The notes beneath the pieces were generated by a model. The model was not told the origin of the DNA and searched no databases. It saw only the letters and a list, made by a program, of their open reading frames with translations. The position numbers and the translations under genes are program-made. A stretch of 64,000 bases of DNA. It comes from Gordionus sp. m RMFG-2023 (taxonomy: Eukaryota; Nematomorpha; Gordioida; Chordodea; Parachordodidae). Where the stretch lies: the NCBI RefSeq assembly GCF_954871325.1, contig NC_088776.1, forward strand, positions 34,768,508 to 34,832,507, in the 5' to 3' direction. This document shows positions 1 through 13,700 of the stretch, one piece after another; position 1 is the first letter of the stretch, and each line of letters opens with the position of its first letter.

Positions 1-953
1 TAACCAAATAAAAATTCTTTATTATAATAAAATATAGTTGACTGCATCATTTCAAAATAAAATAAATCACTATAGCATCATCATTTTATTTGAAATATTG
101 TCCTCAATTTTAATCAAGGTCAAAGAATTAAGTCTTTCTTGACCTTTATTGCGTAAATAAGTTTTTATTTAAAAGCAAAGAATGTACGCTCACATGAGCA
201 AGAACCACACGAAGTTTTAAGATAAATTTTTAGTAAAGTAATTAAATTTAGAAAGATATCTCAATTAATAAATCTTGAATGATGTCACTTTTTTAAAAAA
301 AATTATTTCACCATCTTTATATATATTTATGGTTTGTATATATTTTAGAATTTTTAATTGAAATTAGATGATGGTGATAAGGTATCAACTGTTTTTAATA
401 TATTTTTCCTTACAGAATCTTATTCATAATTCAGCTATAATTCTTAGTAGAGAATTACATAATAAAGAATTCTATATAATCATCTAGCAAATTTGCATTA
501 TTTATTTGTAGCTCCTCACATGCGCGTCATTAGAGCTATGTACTTTGGTTAAGCTCCTCCTCCTTGAAAAATAAATACCTATTTCCAAAAAATAAATCAA
601 ACTAGGGCACATCCTCAAGCGTGATAAAAAATTTAGGTTTTCTGAAAAAAATTATTTAGGCTTGTTCGAAATTATTAATTTTGGCATGCCGGAACAAACA
701 ATTTCGCCGTGTCAAAAAAATTAATCTAGTGGGCACACTGACAAATTTTTATTGACGTTATTTTAGTGTTAGTATACAATTAGGAAAATTTATCTTGGGG
801 AATGTTTAATTATCTTTCTAACTATTCATATATAAAAAATAGTATAATATTGGAAAGAAGAATGAGTATACTTTTTTTTGTTACAATATATAATTGTCTA
901 TAGTTAATAAATTTAATAATTTAATCAATATCATAAATAATATGAATATCTAC
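1..953. other. A+T-rich non-coding DNA
   Basis: No open reading frame with protein-like content and no repeat structure that I can support. Homopolymer A and T runs are frequent. Confidence 0.6.
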
Positions 954-1216
954 AAGGCCGTAACCAATAATTTTCACTTGAGAAACGGAGGAGAGCGCTA
1001 CGAGGGGCAATTATTCTAAATATTTGATATAGAACATAATTAAAGGCAAAATAATTACTTTTTATTAAAACATAGTATTCTAGTTTAATTTAATATAATC
1101 AATACCAATTTACTTTTAACTAAATATAAATTGCATGAAAAGCCTTTACTTTTGTTTGACCAGAATTCTTCCTCCCCCCCCCCTCACTCTTCCATACCCA
1201 CCATATTTACGGCCCT
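954..1216. mobile_element. Candidate small inverted-repeat element (MITE-like)
   Basis: The left end reads AAGGCCGTAA and the right end, read on the other strand, AGGGCCGTAA. Between them lies non-coding DNA with a poly-C run near the right end (about 1172-1184). I found no clean target-site duplication, so the class is open; it may be a non-autonomous hAT or another DNA element. Confidence 0.35.
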
Positions 1217-3535
1217 ATATGAAGAATAGTAAATTATAAATTTTTCATAAAATAGGCAATATTCTCACATTTATTTTGGGAAATTAATATTCATATCGAA
1301 AAAATTAATCTGGTCAATTATTTAGATAAATAACTTTATTATAAATAAACCGAATACTATTATTTTCAACTTATATGAAATGAAGAAAAAATTTCTAACC
1401 CTGAATTATATTAATTAGCTATCATATATTTAAGGGTAATAATAATAAATTCATGTTTATAGATATAAATAATTATTTTATCTATTGCCAATACTGATAT
1501 GACTATTTAAGGAGATTTAATTTTTTAATCAATAAAATCTATATTAAACTCATATTCGTTTTTAAATCCTGAATAAAGTCGTATTAATTACTTTTCATAA
1601 AAACATTCCTAAAATGGTTTGAAATATTACTTGATAATTGGATTGTTTATATCTTGTCTATATTGATATTTAAAAAACAAATTGATTTTTAAATATTACG
1701 CTTGTTTTCGTAAAATAATATTAGGCTAAATCATTAAATAATGGGTCGATTAATGCTTTATGTAACTTTGTTAGTAAAACAACCCTCACAAGTCACAACC
1801 GGGAAACAGTATTTTATTTTATATAAATATTTAGAAATATATAATAAGATATCTACTCGAAATATAGAGATATATGCTTGAAATTCTAATAGATTTAATA
1901 GAATTTCTAGGAATAAGTATTGTTACCTTTTTTAAAATAATTATTTGAGGAAGGAGATGCCAGAAAAATAATTTAATGGTATAAAGTTAAAAAACAGATT
2001 CGTCAAAAATTAGAAAGAAATACAGTTCCCTGATTTTAAAAAACACGTATTTTTAATTTTTAGAAGAAAATTCATAAATTATTCTATCTGCTGAATATTA
2101 CCAGCAGTTTTAAAAAATTTTTAGACCGCCCTACAAATAAGAATTTTTTGAAATTGAATTTAACTTTTAAAAAATTGGAAAGCAATTGTTTTTAGTAATG
2201 CCTGCCCTATGATATAGATTTAATGGCCGTGGTAATTTGACCCCTTTGGTCTAAAGTAGCAAATTATATATTATTTTGTGGTCACAAAATTAAACACTTT
2301 TACAAACGGTACAAATTTTAAACATTTATTAAATAAAAAATTTTGCCAATATTTAAATATATTAACAATGATAAACAAAATATATAGCCTAAAACCTGGC
2401 CGCGAGAAAATATCGATTTTTGGCAGAAAATTCGGCTCAGGCTCAAGCTGGCTCATTGAGCTGGCTGAGTCGGTTGGATCAAGCCGATTTTTGAGCCGAA
2501 ATATGTATTTAATAAACAAACTACAATAAACATTAAAAGATTTTATCTCAATAAGATTTTTGAGCAAATGTTAAACCCTGTTCTCAGCTGATTTAATTTA
2601 TTGTATATATTACATCACCCTTCTTAAACACAAAATTTTTACCAAATATTTTCCATTCCATGGGAGGTAAGGGGGGGGGGGGGTTTATCGATTTCAAAAT
2701 CTAAAGCTATAACATAATTTTATATATATTTTTATGTATGATTATATTATAGAAAAAAATGCTCACAACTTTTCGGGGGAATTATTGCGGTTACTTAAAA
2801 TTATGTAAAAAATAATTAGTAAAAAGAGACATTTTCATTCAGGCACTCATAAATATTTCCTAAAAGATTGGAACGGTTGAAAAGCTTAAATCTTTTTTCA
2901 TATAAAGTGGTAACCTTTTTTAACCATTAATTCTACAGAAATTTAAGAATCTATTGGTCACAATAATAGAGCCCAGCAGGACTGGCGAAATATCATCGAT
3001 GACTATTTCCCTGGTCCGTAGTTTAAAAATAAATTATTAAATCCGTAAATATTAAATTAGTTCCATTAAGCACATACGCCAAAAAATTATTTAGTTTCGG
3101 ATAATATTTCCTAATTATATATGTATTATAAATTTCATTTCGAAAAAAATCGATTTTGTAGGACTTTATTACAATATAAACCACCCTAGATATTGTAAAA
3201 GCTTATAATTTTATAATTAAATTATAATTCAAAATATTAATATAATGAACTATGTGGTATTAAAAAATATTTATTAGATTCTTCCTATATTGTAATTAAA
3301 CCGAATCTAGCGCACAACTTTTACCTTGCATTATTGCGCTTATGAAAGTTCTAAAATATAACTGATTTAATCAAAAATCCTATTTTAATTTATATAAATT
3401 GTTTAATAAGCTCTCATCGACAGATATGATCTATTGTTTCATTTATATTAATTATGTTGTTTGATAAATCTTTCTATTTTCTGTTCTTTATAAATAAAAA
3501 CATTAATAAAAAATTAATTTAAATATTTTTTAAAA
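1217..3535. other. A+T-rich non-coding DNA with a poly-G run
   Basis: Only short, low-complexity reading frames. A run of 13 G lies at 2671-2683. The only compositional anomaly is the G+C-rich patch at 2385-2505, listed separately. Confidence 0.5.
2385..2505. repeat. G+C-rich imperfect inverted repeat
   Basis: A patch of about 120 bp, much richer in G+C than its surroundings. It contains repeated GGCTCA and GAGCTGG words and outer inverted words (TTCGGCTCA near 2430, TGAGCCGAA near 2495). It overlaps reading frames on both strands that look like chance frames. It may be the remnant of a small DNA element. Confidence 0.3.
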
Positions 3536-3539
3536 AAAT

Positions 3540-3730
3540 ACGTGATACATGATAAAGGGCATTCGCCCTCTAAACGTTGGGTACAACAGAGCCGTCTGTG
3601 GGCTGATTAAGAGGGAATGGACCAAAAATAAACAGCACATACCCGAAACCTACTGCCATATTTATATTTAATTGTAATTGGGACAGGGGAAGGCTGCCTC
3701 TTAATAGAGACTCCCTTGAGTAAATTATAA
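3540..3730. other. Unidentified G+C-richer patch
   Basis: About 190 bp with clearly more G+C than its flanks and words such as AGGGCATTCGCCCTC (short hairpin) and GGGACAGGGGAAGGCTGCC. It is not a recognisable tRNA, snRNA or coding exon; it could be an RNA-derived repeat fragment. Confidence 0.25.
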
Positions 3731-5059
3731 CCGCACTATTAATTCAGAAAATAATTATGTTGTAAAATTGAAAATAATAGATTTTAATATTATTTAGCGT
3801 TTTGAGAAAAAATAAACCTATTTATTCATTTAAAAATATAAACCTTTAAAATAATAAATAAATGTTAAGAATTAATTAATTTTGCTTTTAAATCAATCAT
3901 ATTGTATTGATTAATCATAACTCACTATTTAACCTAGATCGGTTGTCTTTGTGTAAAATAATGATAAGCCTATCTCTCCACCAGTGCGAATAAAGCCAAA
4001 GTCCTATGCTTCAAAACTATTTTTTTTACGATAGTAAAATTTTTCCCATTTAACTCTTCACTTTCATCCATTAAATATGTTAAAATCCTATTCTATTCAT
4101 TTATTGGATTAGAAAAAGAGGTGAAACTATTAAATGCAAAAGAAAATTAATGCTTATGTTAATTAAATACACAAACAAATTTACCTATATGTTTTAAAAA
4201 ATATTAAAAACTCTTCAATATTCCTTAAAATTTGGTTATATTATGTGCATCACGCAAGTTTAGTTTAGTTTGGTAATTTTATTTTTTATTAAACATTAAG
4301 ACAGGAATCAACATCTTCAATAAGAAGCAAAACAAATAATTCAAATTCCGACGATTGCGACATTAGAAAGATAAGGAAATGAATTGATTAATAAATGAAG
4401 ATCAGTAAATTGAGTGGATATATTATATTTAATATATTATTTACTTAAAATTAAATTTATATAGCAAAAATTATAATTATTTTTTGTAATTCAATAAAAT
4501 TTTATAATTATCAATTACAAATTATTTTTATTTTTTTGTAATTTATTACAACCACTAAGTACTTTTTCTTTTGTATGAATTATTACATTACTAATTATAA
4601 AAAAGTAATTGTAATTTTTATCCCAATTATATAAATATTTAATTACCCAATTCCAGTAAAAACTATCCATTGATAGCGTTTTCACTTTTATTTTAACCAA
4701 TTTAATTTTGGTGTTAAATTATTCAAAGTTGCTACAAGTCTATTTGATTACTTATTTAGACTGCAGCTTCTAAATTTAAAAGTATCAAAGCTACATACAA
4801 ATAAATTGTGATTCTAAAATACGGTAAAAGGTATATTTTTATATTACTGCTAGTAATTTTTTATATATGGCATTTTTACTTACACAGTATCCCTTTCAAG
4901 CAAATAGTTTTTTTTAACTATATATTGATCCTTTTCAATCGAGCTAGCCTGTTTAAGATGCCACTTTCTTTTGAAGAAAGTTGCAAAGAAAGTGGCAATA
5001 TATTTAAAAAAGGACACAATGTGACTAAAAAGATATAACGGAATTCAATTTATTTAATC
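3731..5059. other. A+T-rich non-coding DNA
   Basis: Nothing recognised. Reading frames at 4515-4700 (minus) and 4808-5038 (plus) are rich in I, K, F, N and Y, as expected from chance frames in this composition. Confidence 0.5.
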
Positions 5060-5436
5060 CAGGGATCCAAACCATAACGAATATCAATTCGGTCCAGGTT
5101 TAGGTTCGAATAAAAATAACAGTTCAGGTTCTGTTCGTATAGAATAATAATAATATCGTGAGATTGAACCTTTTAAAACCGGTTCAAACTTTTTCATTTG
5201 CAAGGGTATTAGAATTATCTAAAGAAAAGAACATCTTTTAAATTTCATTACCATTCTCTAAAAAATTATATTGAGTCGTATGCAATTAGATATTTTCAAG
5301 GTTCTCTTCTGACAGATATAATCTATTCAAAGGCATTTTTAGAGGTTCGGGTAAAAAACTTTAAGGATTTAGGTTCGGTTTTGGTAAATAGTTACAGTTA
5401 ATATCGGTTTGATACAGGTTCGGTTTGGAATCCCCG
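5060..5436. mobile_element. MITE-like element, family 1, copy A
   Basis: The left end starts CAGGGATCCAAACC and the right end, on the opposite strand, reads CGGGGATTCCAAACC. The interior has repeated AGGTTCGG-type words and the segment CAGATATAATCTATTCAAA. A diverged copy in opposite orientation lies at 10255-10790. No transposase is encoded. CAGG-type ends fit a non-autonomous hAT element, but I could not define an exact 8-bp duplication. Confidence 0.55.
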
Positions 5437-6442
5437 TTTTAATAAAATAACAAATTTTCTCAATTTTTTAGATATGTATATTTTTTCAAAATAGTTAAAA
5501 TTAAAAATTGCAATAAAATTATAATAAAAAATAATATAATGATACTATATTAATATAGAATATAAAAACATGTAAAATATTTAAAACAAATATAAAAATT
5601 AAAATATCTAAAGAAATAAGATGTATTACTACAAGGTTTCATTATCAATAGTAGTGGCAATGAATCTTTAAATAATTTTGAATTAAGCGATTACCTCAAA
5701 GCTTGTTTTTTTATATAATTTGGAATGATTTTGAGATTGTGGATTTAGAACTTCTTTGACTTATATTGAAAAGAGATTTGGCCTCATTTTTAATAGAACA
5801 GGAAGTTGATACTACTAATGAAATGAATATATTATTAACAGAAATGTGGTAATATTTTAGGCTTTTCCTTCTCTTATCCATTCCATGGATCATAATTGCT
5901 ATGAGATGAGACAAAAAATATCGATACTAAGGATATACACTTGTCGAGTGTTGTTAATGGCAGAAGTATTACTCGGTTCGAGCTGTGATGGAATATTAGA
6001 TCCATAGAGTACTTTCTGAATAATTTCATTAATTATTTTATGCTTTATGTATCTGCATTTAATAAAAAGAAAATGGAGAGAATATCTTGCTTTTCATCTT
6101 GAAATTTATAGGATTGAAATATTTCTATCCATAACCTGATTGTCACGGCGTATCCCGCATATTTCTGAAGTGATATTATAGTTTTTCTAGGATAGGTCTT
6201 TATCCAAGTTTTGAAAACTTTAAGATTAAGACTGAATATGGTACTCAGATTCATAGAAAAATTTTGAAAATAGAACTCGATTCAAAATATATAGAAATTT
6301 GACTATTTTACTTATATATATATAAATATAAAAGAACAAATATTTTAAATTAGTAAAAATATAAGATGCAAAGATATTTTGAATCCGAGAAAATAATATC
6401 TTAATGTATTTAAATATAATTGATCTTTGAATCGTTATTATA
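5437..6442. other. Non-coding DNA with two weak minus-strand frames
   Basis: Frames at 5711-5914 and 6045-6254 (both minus) are slightly more protein-like than most chance frames here, with less homopolymer content, but I recognise no family and see no supporting splice structure. They could be decayed exons or chance. Confidence 0.3.
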
Positions 6443-6779
6443 AATACGATCACTGGCGTACGCAGCGGGGGGGGGGAGAGCAGAGGGACAAACCCCCCCC
6501 CCCCTAAAGCCAAAAAATGCAGATGCCGGATTATATTTTTCAAAAATATTATTGTTAATATTAATTTATATTTGTTAATATTTAATCCTATCTCATATAT
6601 ATATATTTAATTACATTTATTTATCACATTCATCTATTAAGTTATTTTATCAGTCAATTTCGATTTCAAGTTTTCCTTGGCGTAATTTACCTATTATTTT
6701 CAAATTTTAGTGGCGTAATATTTATCTAAATTTCTAGTCAAATAATAATTATCTCTGAAACTCCTTGTCCAACAGGGAG

Positions 6780-7860
6780 AAAGAAATTGCAAGCTTGTCC
6801 AACGAGATCGAGTCTCCGCCACAGTAACAGCTATTATGGAGTTAGAAAAGCCGATTATTAATGTTATTACTGAAATATCACAATGGCTTGAAAGATATAT
6901 TTCCTCAGAAGCAAGAAAATTATTGGATTCAATACTTATTCCAAATTTTTTTTCTCATTAGAATGTATTATTTAATTATACAACTATTTTATGTAATACT
7001 TTTCAAAAACATAACATTGACTTGATTAAGAGATGAGAATAGCGGAGAGCATTTTATTAGAACTCAAGGAAATTAGAGCTATTGTTGATGAAGAATTTCA
7101 TATTTTATATGTTATTGTTGAGTCAAAAGCAGAGCTATACGTGTTTAATATTTGTCCCCCTCGATTTGCAGCAAGCAAGCTTATCGTCAAAACATTAATA
7201 TAGGATCAGTAGAAGAGTATTATAAAACAAATGTCCCCTCTCCCAACCTTTTTCATATGGTGATAGAAAAAAAATATAAATATTATGTAGATTTTTATCA
7301 TGAAGATGTTAAAATATCTTATGATGCCTTATTAGCTGAATAACTATGATTAAAAGATTAACTATGGTTGATACAGTCCCAAAAAATGCTATGGATGCTT
7401 TTTATTTCAAACATATTTTAGATTATACTCCCAATTATTAAAATGGTTATATATATTAGCAGCTCTTTAGTAAACTAATGAAAGAACATTCACTTTTTTA
7501 AGAAGAATAACAGAGCTTTGCAGAGGTACCATTTGCAGGACACGGCCCAGATTTTTTTAAAAAAATTATATTTATTTTTGATTTTATAGCTAATAATGGC
7601 GATTTCAAATATTTGGTTTTAAAATATACAGCTCAACCCGGATATTTTTTCTAAAAAAATTTTCAGGCCCAGCCCGGGTGTTTTTTTAAAAAAAATTATG
7701 GGCCCGGCCCGGGTATATTTAAAAAAAATTAAAATACGGTCCGGCTCGGGGGCCGGGCCTGCAAGTCTGTGAAAAACATACCTATGAAATACAACATCTG
7801 AAAGTAGATTGAATGATTTGGATCTTTTGAATATTCATAGACATTTAACGCCAAGCAAGG
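6780..7860 (+). pseudogene. hAT transposase remnant (P52rIPK/ZMYM1-like)
   Basis: Fragments in several frames match the order of this transposase family. The open stretch 7152-7343 includes RQNINIGSVEEYYKTNV, like the family block in which a basic RQ-rich segment is followed by S-x-EEYYR and a hydrophobic segment. Near 7475 the frame TNERTFTFLRRI matches the C-terminal dimerisation block (family form SERTFS-LRRIK). Near 7805 SRLNDLDLLNIHRHL matches the family end (ERLNGLALLNIHR). Stops and frame changes separate these blocks, and a G+C-rich insertion splits the C-terminal block. The zinc finger and first catalytic region are not recognisable. It cannot encode an active enzyme. Confidence 0.75.
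7536..7761. mobile_element. Small G+C-rich-ended insertion within the hAT remnant
   Basis: The segment begins CAGGACACGGCCC and ends with the near-complement GGCCGGGCCTG. Its inside has several CCCGG/GGCCCGG words separated by A/T runs. It lies exactly between two parts of one transposase block (LRRI before, SRLNDLDLLNIHR after), so it is an insertion. A similar word pattern occurs at about 33290-33360. No clean target duplication was found. Confidence 0.5.
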
Positions 7861-8255
7861 ATTGATAATTGAAAAATTAGCTCAAAACATACAAAATACA
7901 ATTATTCCTAAGAAACTTTTTGTGTATTAATTTATATTTCCAACATTTAAATTTTTTATACTTTATATATTTTAAAAGCTCAAAAAATTCAAATTTCAAT
8001 TTTGGGTCATTTAAGTGATTCATATCGTGGGTTATATTCACTTTATATTTTATAATTCACATTTATTTTATAGTTTTTCAATGCCGGTTTATATATATAA
8101 TTTTTTTAATTCACATTAGTTTAAAATTGTGTATTAGAAAAGTTATTAATCCTAATAAATTTATGCTTAGTATTTTTAATTAACAATATTATTTCTTAAA
8201 AAATTTTATTATCCCCCCCCCAGACCAAATTCCTGCGTACGCGCCTGAATACGAT

Positions 8256-10254
8256 ATTTAAAATGCTGCCTAAGACATGACGTTATAGTTTTTATTTCAC
8301 TTATAACTTGATTTCAGTTTAGTGACTAGGAAAATCAATTGATATTTTTGCCTGAATAAAATAAATATTTAAAAGATATAATATGAAACCATTTAATGTG
8401 ATGTAATCTTTGTCTTCACAAAACAAAGTTTTATTTCTAGGAGAAATTATTTAATAAAAATTTGAAATATCTGCTTTAATAATTTTTAGAGAGTATTTAA
8501 AAATAAAAAAATACTAAACCCAGAGAGGGTTCAATTTTTTCAATCATAACCCAGTTATAAAATCATATAATGGATTATTTACATTCAATTGCTCTCAAAA
8601 CTATTAAAAAATAACCTTTTAAAATGTCACGCCAGAAAAAAACTAAAAAAAATAGTAGAAAATGGGGAATTTTTTTAAAAACACGCTATGAAAACGCATT
8701 TTATTAGAGTGTACTTAGATATATATAATTTTTATAAGCAAGGGTTTCCTTTTAGACTAAGACTATAATATTAATAAATTTATATTATGCTGCTGTTAAA
8801 TTATTCCATTCTTCAATTTTTCTTCAAACCAATTTTTAATCAATCTACAGCAATGAATTTTTTTTATATATAATATAAAATTCTATTTTCAGCTAAAAGA
8901 TTCGTTTAATAAATTAAAAATAACAGGGTTAATTGATAAGTGTGAGATATTTGTGTAATTAATAATAAATAAATGAATTAATTGATTAAAATTTTACTCA
9001 AAAAGAACAATTTTAAAAAAATGTTAAATATTTATTTCGATATTGTGAATCTGAATGCTATTTAAATAGATTACAAACGATATTATAGATGCGGTAAGGA
9101 TATTTCTAAAGGTGAAGAAGGGGGTAGTACTTCTGAATGATTTCTCTATACATAAATTCATATCCGTTTATTTATTAAAAATGTTAGTTTTCTGATTTTT
9201 CTAGTTATAGTCCTTATAATATTTTTAAAATGTATTAACTTATACTTATTTTTTTAAAAAAATGATTGTTTGTAATGACATAAACAAAATGTATTTATTT
9301 TTAGGGAGAGGACGGAGGGCGAGGATAACTTTTTAGCTATAAAATTTATATTTAAGAAACGCAAATTTGATCTAAGAGTGAAAAATTAGCTACAACTATA
9401 TGAACCATATACAATTATAATCAAACTTATAAAAAATTGATTACAAATATTTATTTTTGTAAGGTTACTATTTTCTAGAAAGTCTAAGAGTTTGCGAAAT
9501 TTAAATTATCTACTAAATTTAAATGGTAATTTTATAGAGGGGTTGCATGTCAATACAGTAGAAAATGCAGAACACTTTTTCATCAATAATTATCGAGAAT
9601 GTTTATTATAACGAGAGAATTTTATTGCGAATGCCCATGAATTTGTGAAGGCAATATCTCGATTCATGTACTATGAATTTTTAAAGCTAATATCTTATGC
9701 GAGCTTTATAGAGGGAAAAGCGATATCGTAAGGATTTTATAACAAAGTAATTATCGCGAAATCAAAATCTCAAAAATAATTATTTCACAATTCATATATG
9801 GCGAATTTATTACCGCAATATTAAGACAATCCTAGATTGATAAATCGTGATATTTTTATAAATTCAATAACTTGGGCACAAATATTCATAGTTGTAGTTT
9901 ATCTATAAAAAAATTTAAAAAAATAAAACAAGAAAAACTGTTTTTTCAAATAAAAACCAGTAAAAATATTCAACCAAAAATAAATGCTAAAAATCAATTT
10001 AAGGAAATTACGAAACACTCAAAAATTAAATTGTAAAATTGATTTTCTGATTTTGTTTTAAAAAGAATAGGAATATTAGTTTTTTAAATGAACTAAATTA
10101 ATAATAAAGTATCGGAAGATTGAAAATTTACAATAAAATATTTAATTTTTTTGCTAATAACTTTTATTCTAAGTACTGTCAACCAAACGGATTAAAAGTA
10201 TATACAATTTTAAGCATTAAAATTAATAAAATTTTTAGAATAAATTTTTTCAGT
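8256..10254. other. A+T-rich non-coding DNA
   Basis: Nothing recognised over 2 kb; only homopolymer-rich short frames. Confidence 0.5.
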
Positions 10255-10790
10255 CAGGAATCCAAATCGATCCTGAACCGAACTTTTAAACCTGTGTTAT
10301 TATTTACAGAACCTAAATCTTGAACCGATAAAAATTTTGTCACCCGAACCCGACTCAAACCTCTAAAAAGGTCTATGAACCTGTATAAATCTTTTGATAT
10401 CCAAAGTTTACTAATAATCGTTTTCTAATGATAGGATCAGTAAGTATTTTCAATTTTTGTATATTCATATTTGACCATTTCATCCACCAAGTTAGCATAA
10501 AGAAGTGTTCCCAATCATATAATTTATTCCTTCTCCTTATAAATATAATCTATCAGAAGTGAATATTTAAAATATTTTAATTGCATATGTATGACTTAAT
10601 ATTATTTTTTGGGGAATAGGAACAAAATTTTAAAAGATGTGTTTCAATTTACAAAATTATAATAAAGTTGTTTATAAAATAAATTAAACCGGTTTTTAAA
10701 CCGAACGAATATAATTATTTTTTACGAACCAAACTTGATGAATCTTTTTGTTTAAACCTAAACCGACCGATATGTCAAGTTTGGATCCTT
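10255..10790. mobile_element. MITE-like element, family 1, copy B (inverted relative to copy A)
   Basis: Read on the minus strand this matches copy A at 5060-5436. It starts GGATCCAAACTTG and ends AGGATCGATTTGGATTCCTG, with the shared interior words CTTCTGATAGATTATATT and TTTAGAGGTTTGAGTCGGGT. It is about 160 bp longer than copy A, so one copy has an internal indel. The frame at 10120-10323 runs into it and is not a gene. Confidence 0.55.
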
Positions 10791-13700
10791 TCAGTCTCTT
10801 TTTTAATCGTAAAGTTTATCAAAATTTTGTTGCTAAAAATTTTTCCTTTATACTAACCACTATGGTGATTATTGCACTCATCGGCAACACTTATTAAGCA
10901 GGTATAGATTTTATAATTTGAGATTCATATTGTACAACTAACTTTAATGGAGATGATATAAAGTTATTACATAATTTAATAAAGCAATAAAATAATCATG
11001 GGAACCCCATCTTATCTCCTTTCCTCGTAAATCCTGGTTACCCCATTGGACTTAGACATTATAATATAAAATATATTATGTAATTTAAATTTTTTTTTCC
11101 GGTCATTGGTAATTATTTGAATAGTAGCTGATATAATATGTTATCAAAAGGTGATAGCATATAATTAGTGTTTAAGATAAAATTAATAAAGGTGAAAAAT
11201 ATAAAAATAAAATTTACGAAAAGGATAAGGGGAAAAAAAATGAAAACTATGAAAGAGAAGATAAGAAGGAAAGCATATAGATGAAAGATTATTTAATGGA
11301 AGAGATAAAACTTAGATAGTTAGAGCGAATGATGGCGATAGCAAGTCTTTGTCATAAGAAAAGGGATTCCTTAGGCTGGTTTTTTCACGAGTCCGTTTGC
11401 CTAATTCTTTAAAAAAACATTGAGTTTTGCTATCGAAGGGGGGTGAGAATGGAACAGGCGATGGTTATAAATAAGAAAGAAGGGTCTATGATTTAAATTG
11501 TGCTGATTATATCTGCACATCAATATAATTTATAATAATGACATTATAAATATTAATGTAGTTGACAATATATTTTTTTGTAATTTTAAAAATGAAATAT
11601 TAAGAAATATTAAAAACACCAGGGTTTAGCATTTCGAGTTTATAGTGTCTCTTTATTTTCAAATTTTATTTTAAAAAATGCCAATATGTAAATAAGTGAA
11701 AATACAAAGTTAAACATGTTAAATGAACCAGGTTTTCATCCATATTATGATAATCTTTATATTGTCTTTAGTAACCTAGAGAAACTCGTGGCCTTTGGGT
11801 TTTGTGAAATAAAGTTTAGTTTTTATTAAAAATTAGTGCCTATCTAAAAAAGAATAATGCTCAAGACCTGAAAATCTTCACATTTATTAAAATTTAATTA
11901 TATTAAATTAGCATAGATATTACAAATATTCTTATACCTGATAAATTAAAATTAGTTTATCGTTTAGAATTGATATTTAATAGCCTGGTTATCTTTATAA
12001 AAAAATTTAGTAGTAAAAATATAAAAATTTAAAATATAATTTTTAGGTTATAAAATTTAAATTTTCCATTAAAGATTTTCAATAATTTTTACAAAGCATT
12101 TTTTTAATCACTTTATTAGAATATATTTTTGTTTAAATCTCAAATCTCAAAGTATATTAGTTATAAAATATTGATAAAATTATGCTTGCACACCCCCCCC
12201 CCCCTCATATTTTGTCAATGATTATTAACAATAAGTAATATTTCCCTGAATTGAAAAAAAGAGAAACAATAATTCTGTCCTTTTCATTCTAATAATTTTG
12301 TAATAAAATATAATTTTCCATGAATAAATCGTGGAAAATAGTTTATTTTAAAATTGCATGGAGGAAAAGGAGATACTATGAGGGATAATGTGGTATAATT
12401 CAGAAAATCGAATATAATATCAATAATAAATTTATTTAAAACGAAATATTATCAGATAAAGAATATATTATTCAATTCGATTTTGATATATCCGATTTTT
12501 AGTATTCAAATTAACTAATTCTAAAATTGAATCAAACAATACATTCTTAATCTAATTACATTCGTTTAAAACGAATAAAGAATGGAAATTAATTTTTTTA
12601 GTTTGTCTATAAAATGGACCACTGAATAATTAACGATTAGAAGGGGTTTGAGAAGTTTGAGATATCATTAAGCGGGATTGAATGAAGTAAGAAAATATGG
12701 GTTATAAAATTAGTTAGCAGAACTATGATAAATAAGGTGTATTTTGTATTCAGGAAAACATAATATAATATAGATTTTGTATTTGGTTAGTTTTTCATTT
12801 CTTCTCTAGTTCCAAATAATAAACTATTTTCATGAGTCCAGTTTATCAAATTAAGAAATTTTTTGGCACTATCCTCAATTTTATTAGAAAACTTATATTC
12901 AGCACATGTTGCTCGCTCCAGAAGATAGTGCCGATTAAATATTTTTGTAATAAAATATATATTTAATGCGTAAGTTTGTGAATTTAATTAGAGCTTATAG
13001 ATAATTTTATTCAATTTAGTGGGATATAAAAATAAAATTTTATTAGTCGTTATTTTGTGGTTAGGCTTATAATATCCTGATTTTTAAATTATTTTTCAAA
13101 ATTTATTTTCCTTATCAAAAGTGAATAAAATATCAAAAAGAAATATCTTAATAAATTTTAGGCTCTTTCACTAAAATTTATAAAAATAATTTGTAATTAA
13201 AATCGTTATATTTTCTGTTTATAAAATTTAGAGACGCGATCAATATGGAACAGACAATCATTTTTATAGTTAAATATACATTGAAATTCATTTTAGGAGT
13301 TTAAAATTTCCTTTACTATTATAATTGACTTTGTATTTTGTGATTTAAAATTTGAACCAAAAAATGTAGAAGCCTTTATTTTAAATTGTATAAATTTGAT
13401 TAGATAGATTATATAAGTAAATAATTTAATCAAAAAAAATAATTCAACAATTAATATTCATTATGACTAGAATATAATACTATCAAAACTTTGTATCAAA
13501 TTTAATATAAATACATAATACAGAGTAACCCTATTGCAAATGCCTTTGAATATTTTAAGTCATAAATAAAGATAAAGGTCTTTTATAAAAATTTAAAATA
13601 CTAATTAAATTATTAGGGATAGCTTAATGATTCCTAATTCATTAGAATTAAATTTTAACCATTATAATTGCCTACATTTAGTCATTTTAAATTATTCCAT

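Larger units (their letters stand above)
6451..8247 (+). mobile_element. hAT element of the P52rIPK/ZMYM-like type, decayed
   Basis: Terminal repeats are CACTGGCGTACGCAG on the left and, on the other strand, CAGGCGCGTACGCAG on the right. The identical 8-bp target duplication AATACGAT lies at 6443-6450 and 8248-8255, the hAT hallmark length. G and C runs sit just inside both ends (about 6466, 6491 and 8214). The interior carries plus-strand remnants of a transposase resembling the animal proteins often annotated as 52 kDa repressor of the inhibitor of protein kinase or zinc finger MYM-type 1-like. A smaller element appears inserted at 7536-7761. Confidence 0.85.

Noticed and set aside
2271-2567. 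Opposed reading frames of 98 and 83 residues on the two strands
   Set aside because: Both depend on the G+C-rich inverted patch at 2385-2505 and otherwise translate homopolymer-rich DNA; no family resemblance.
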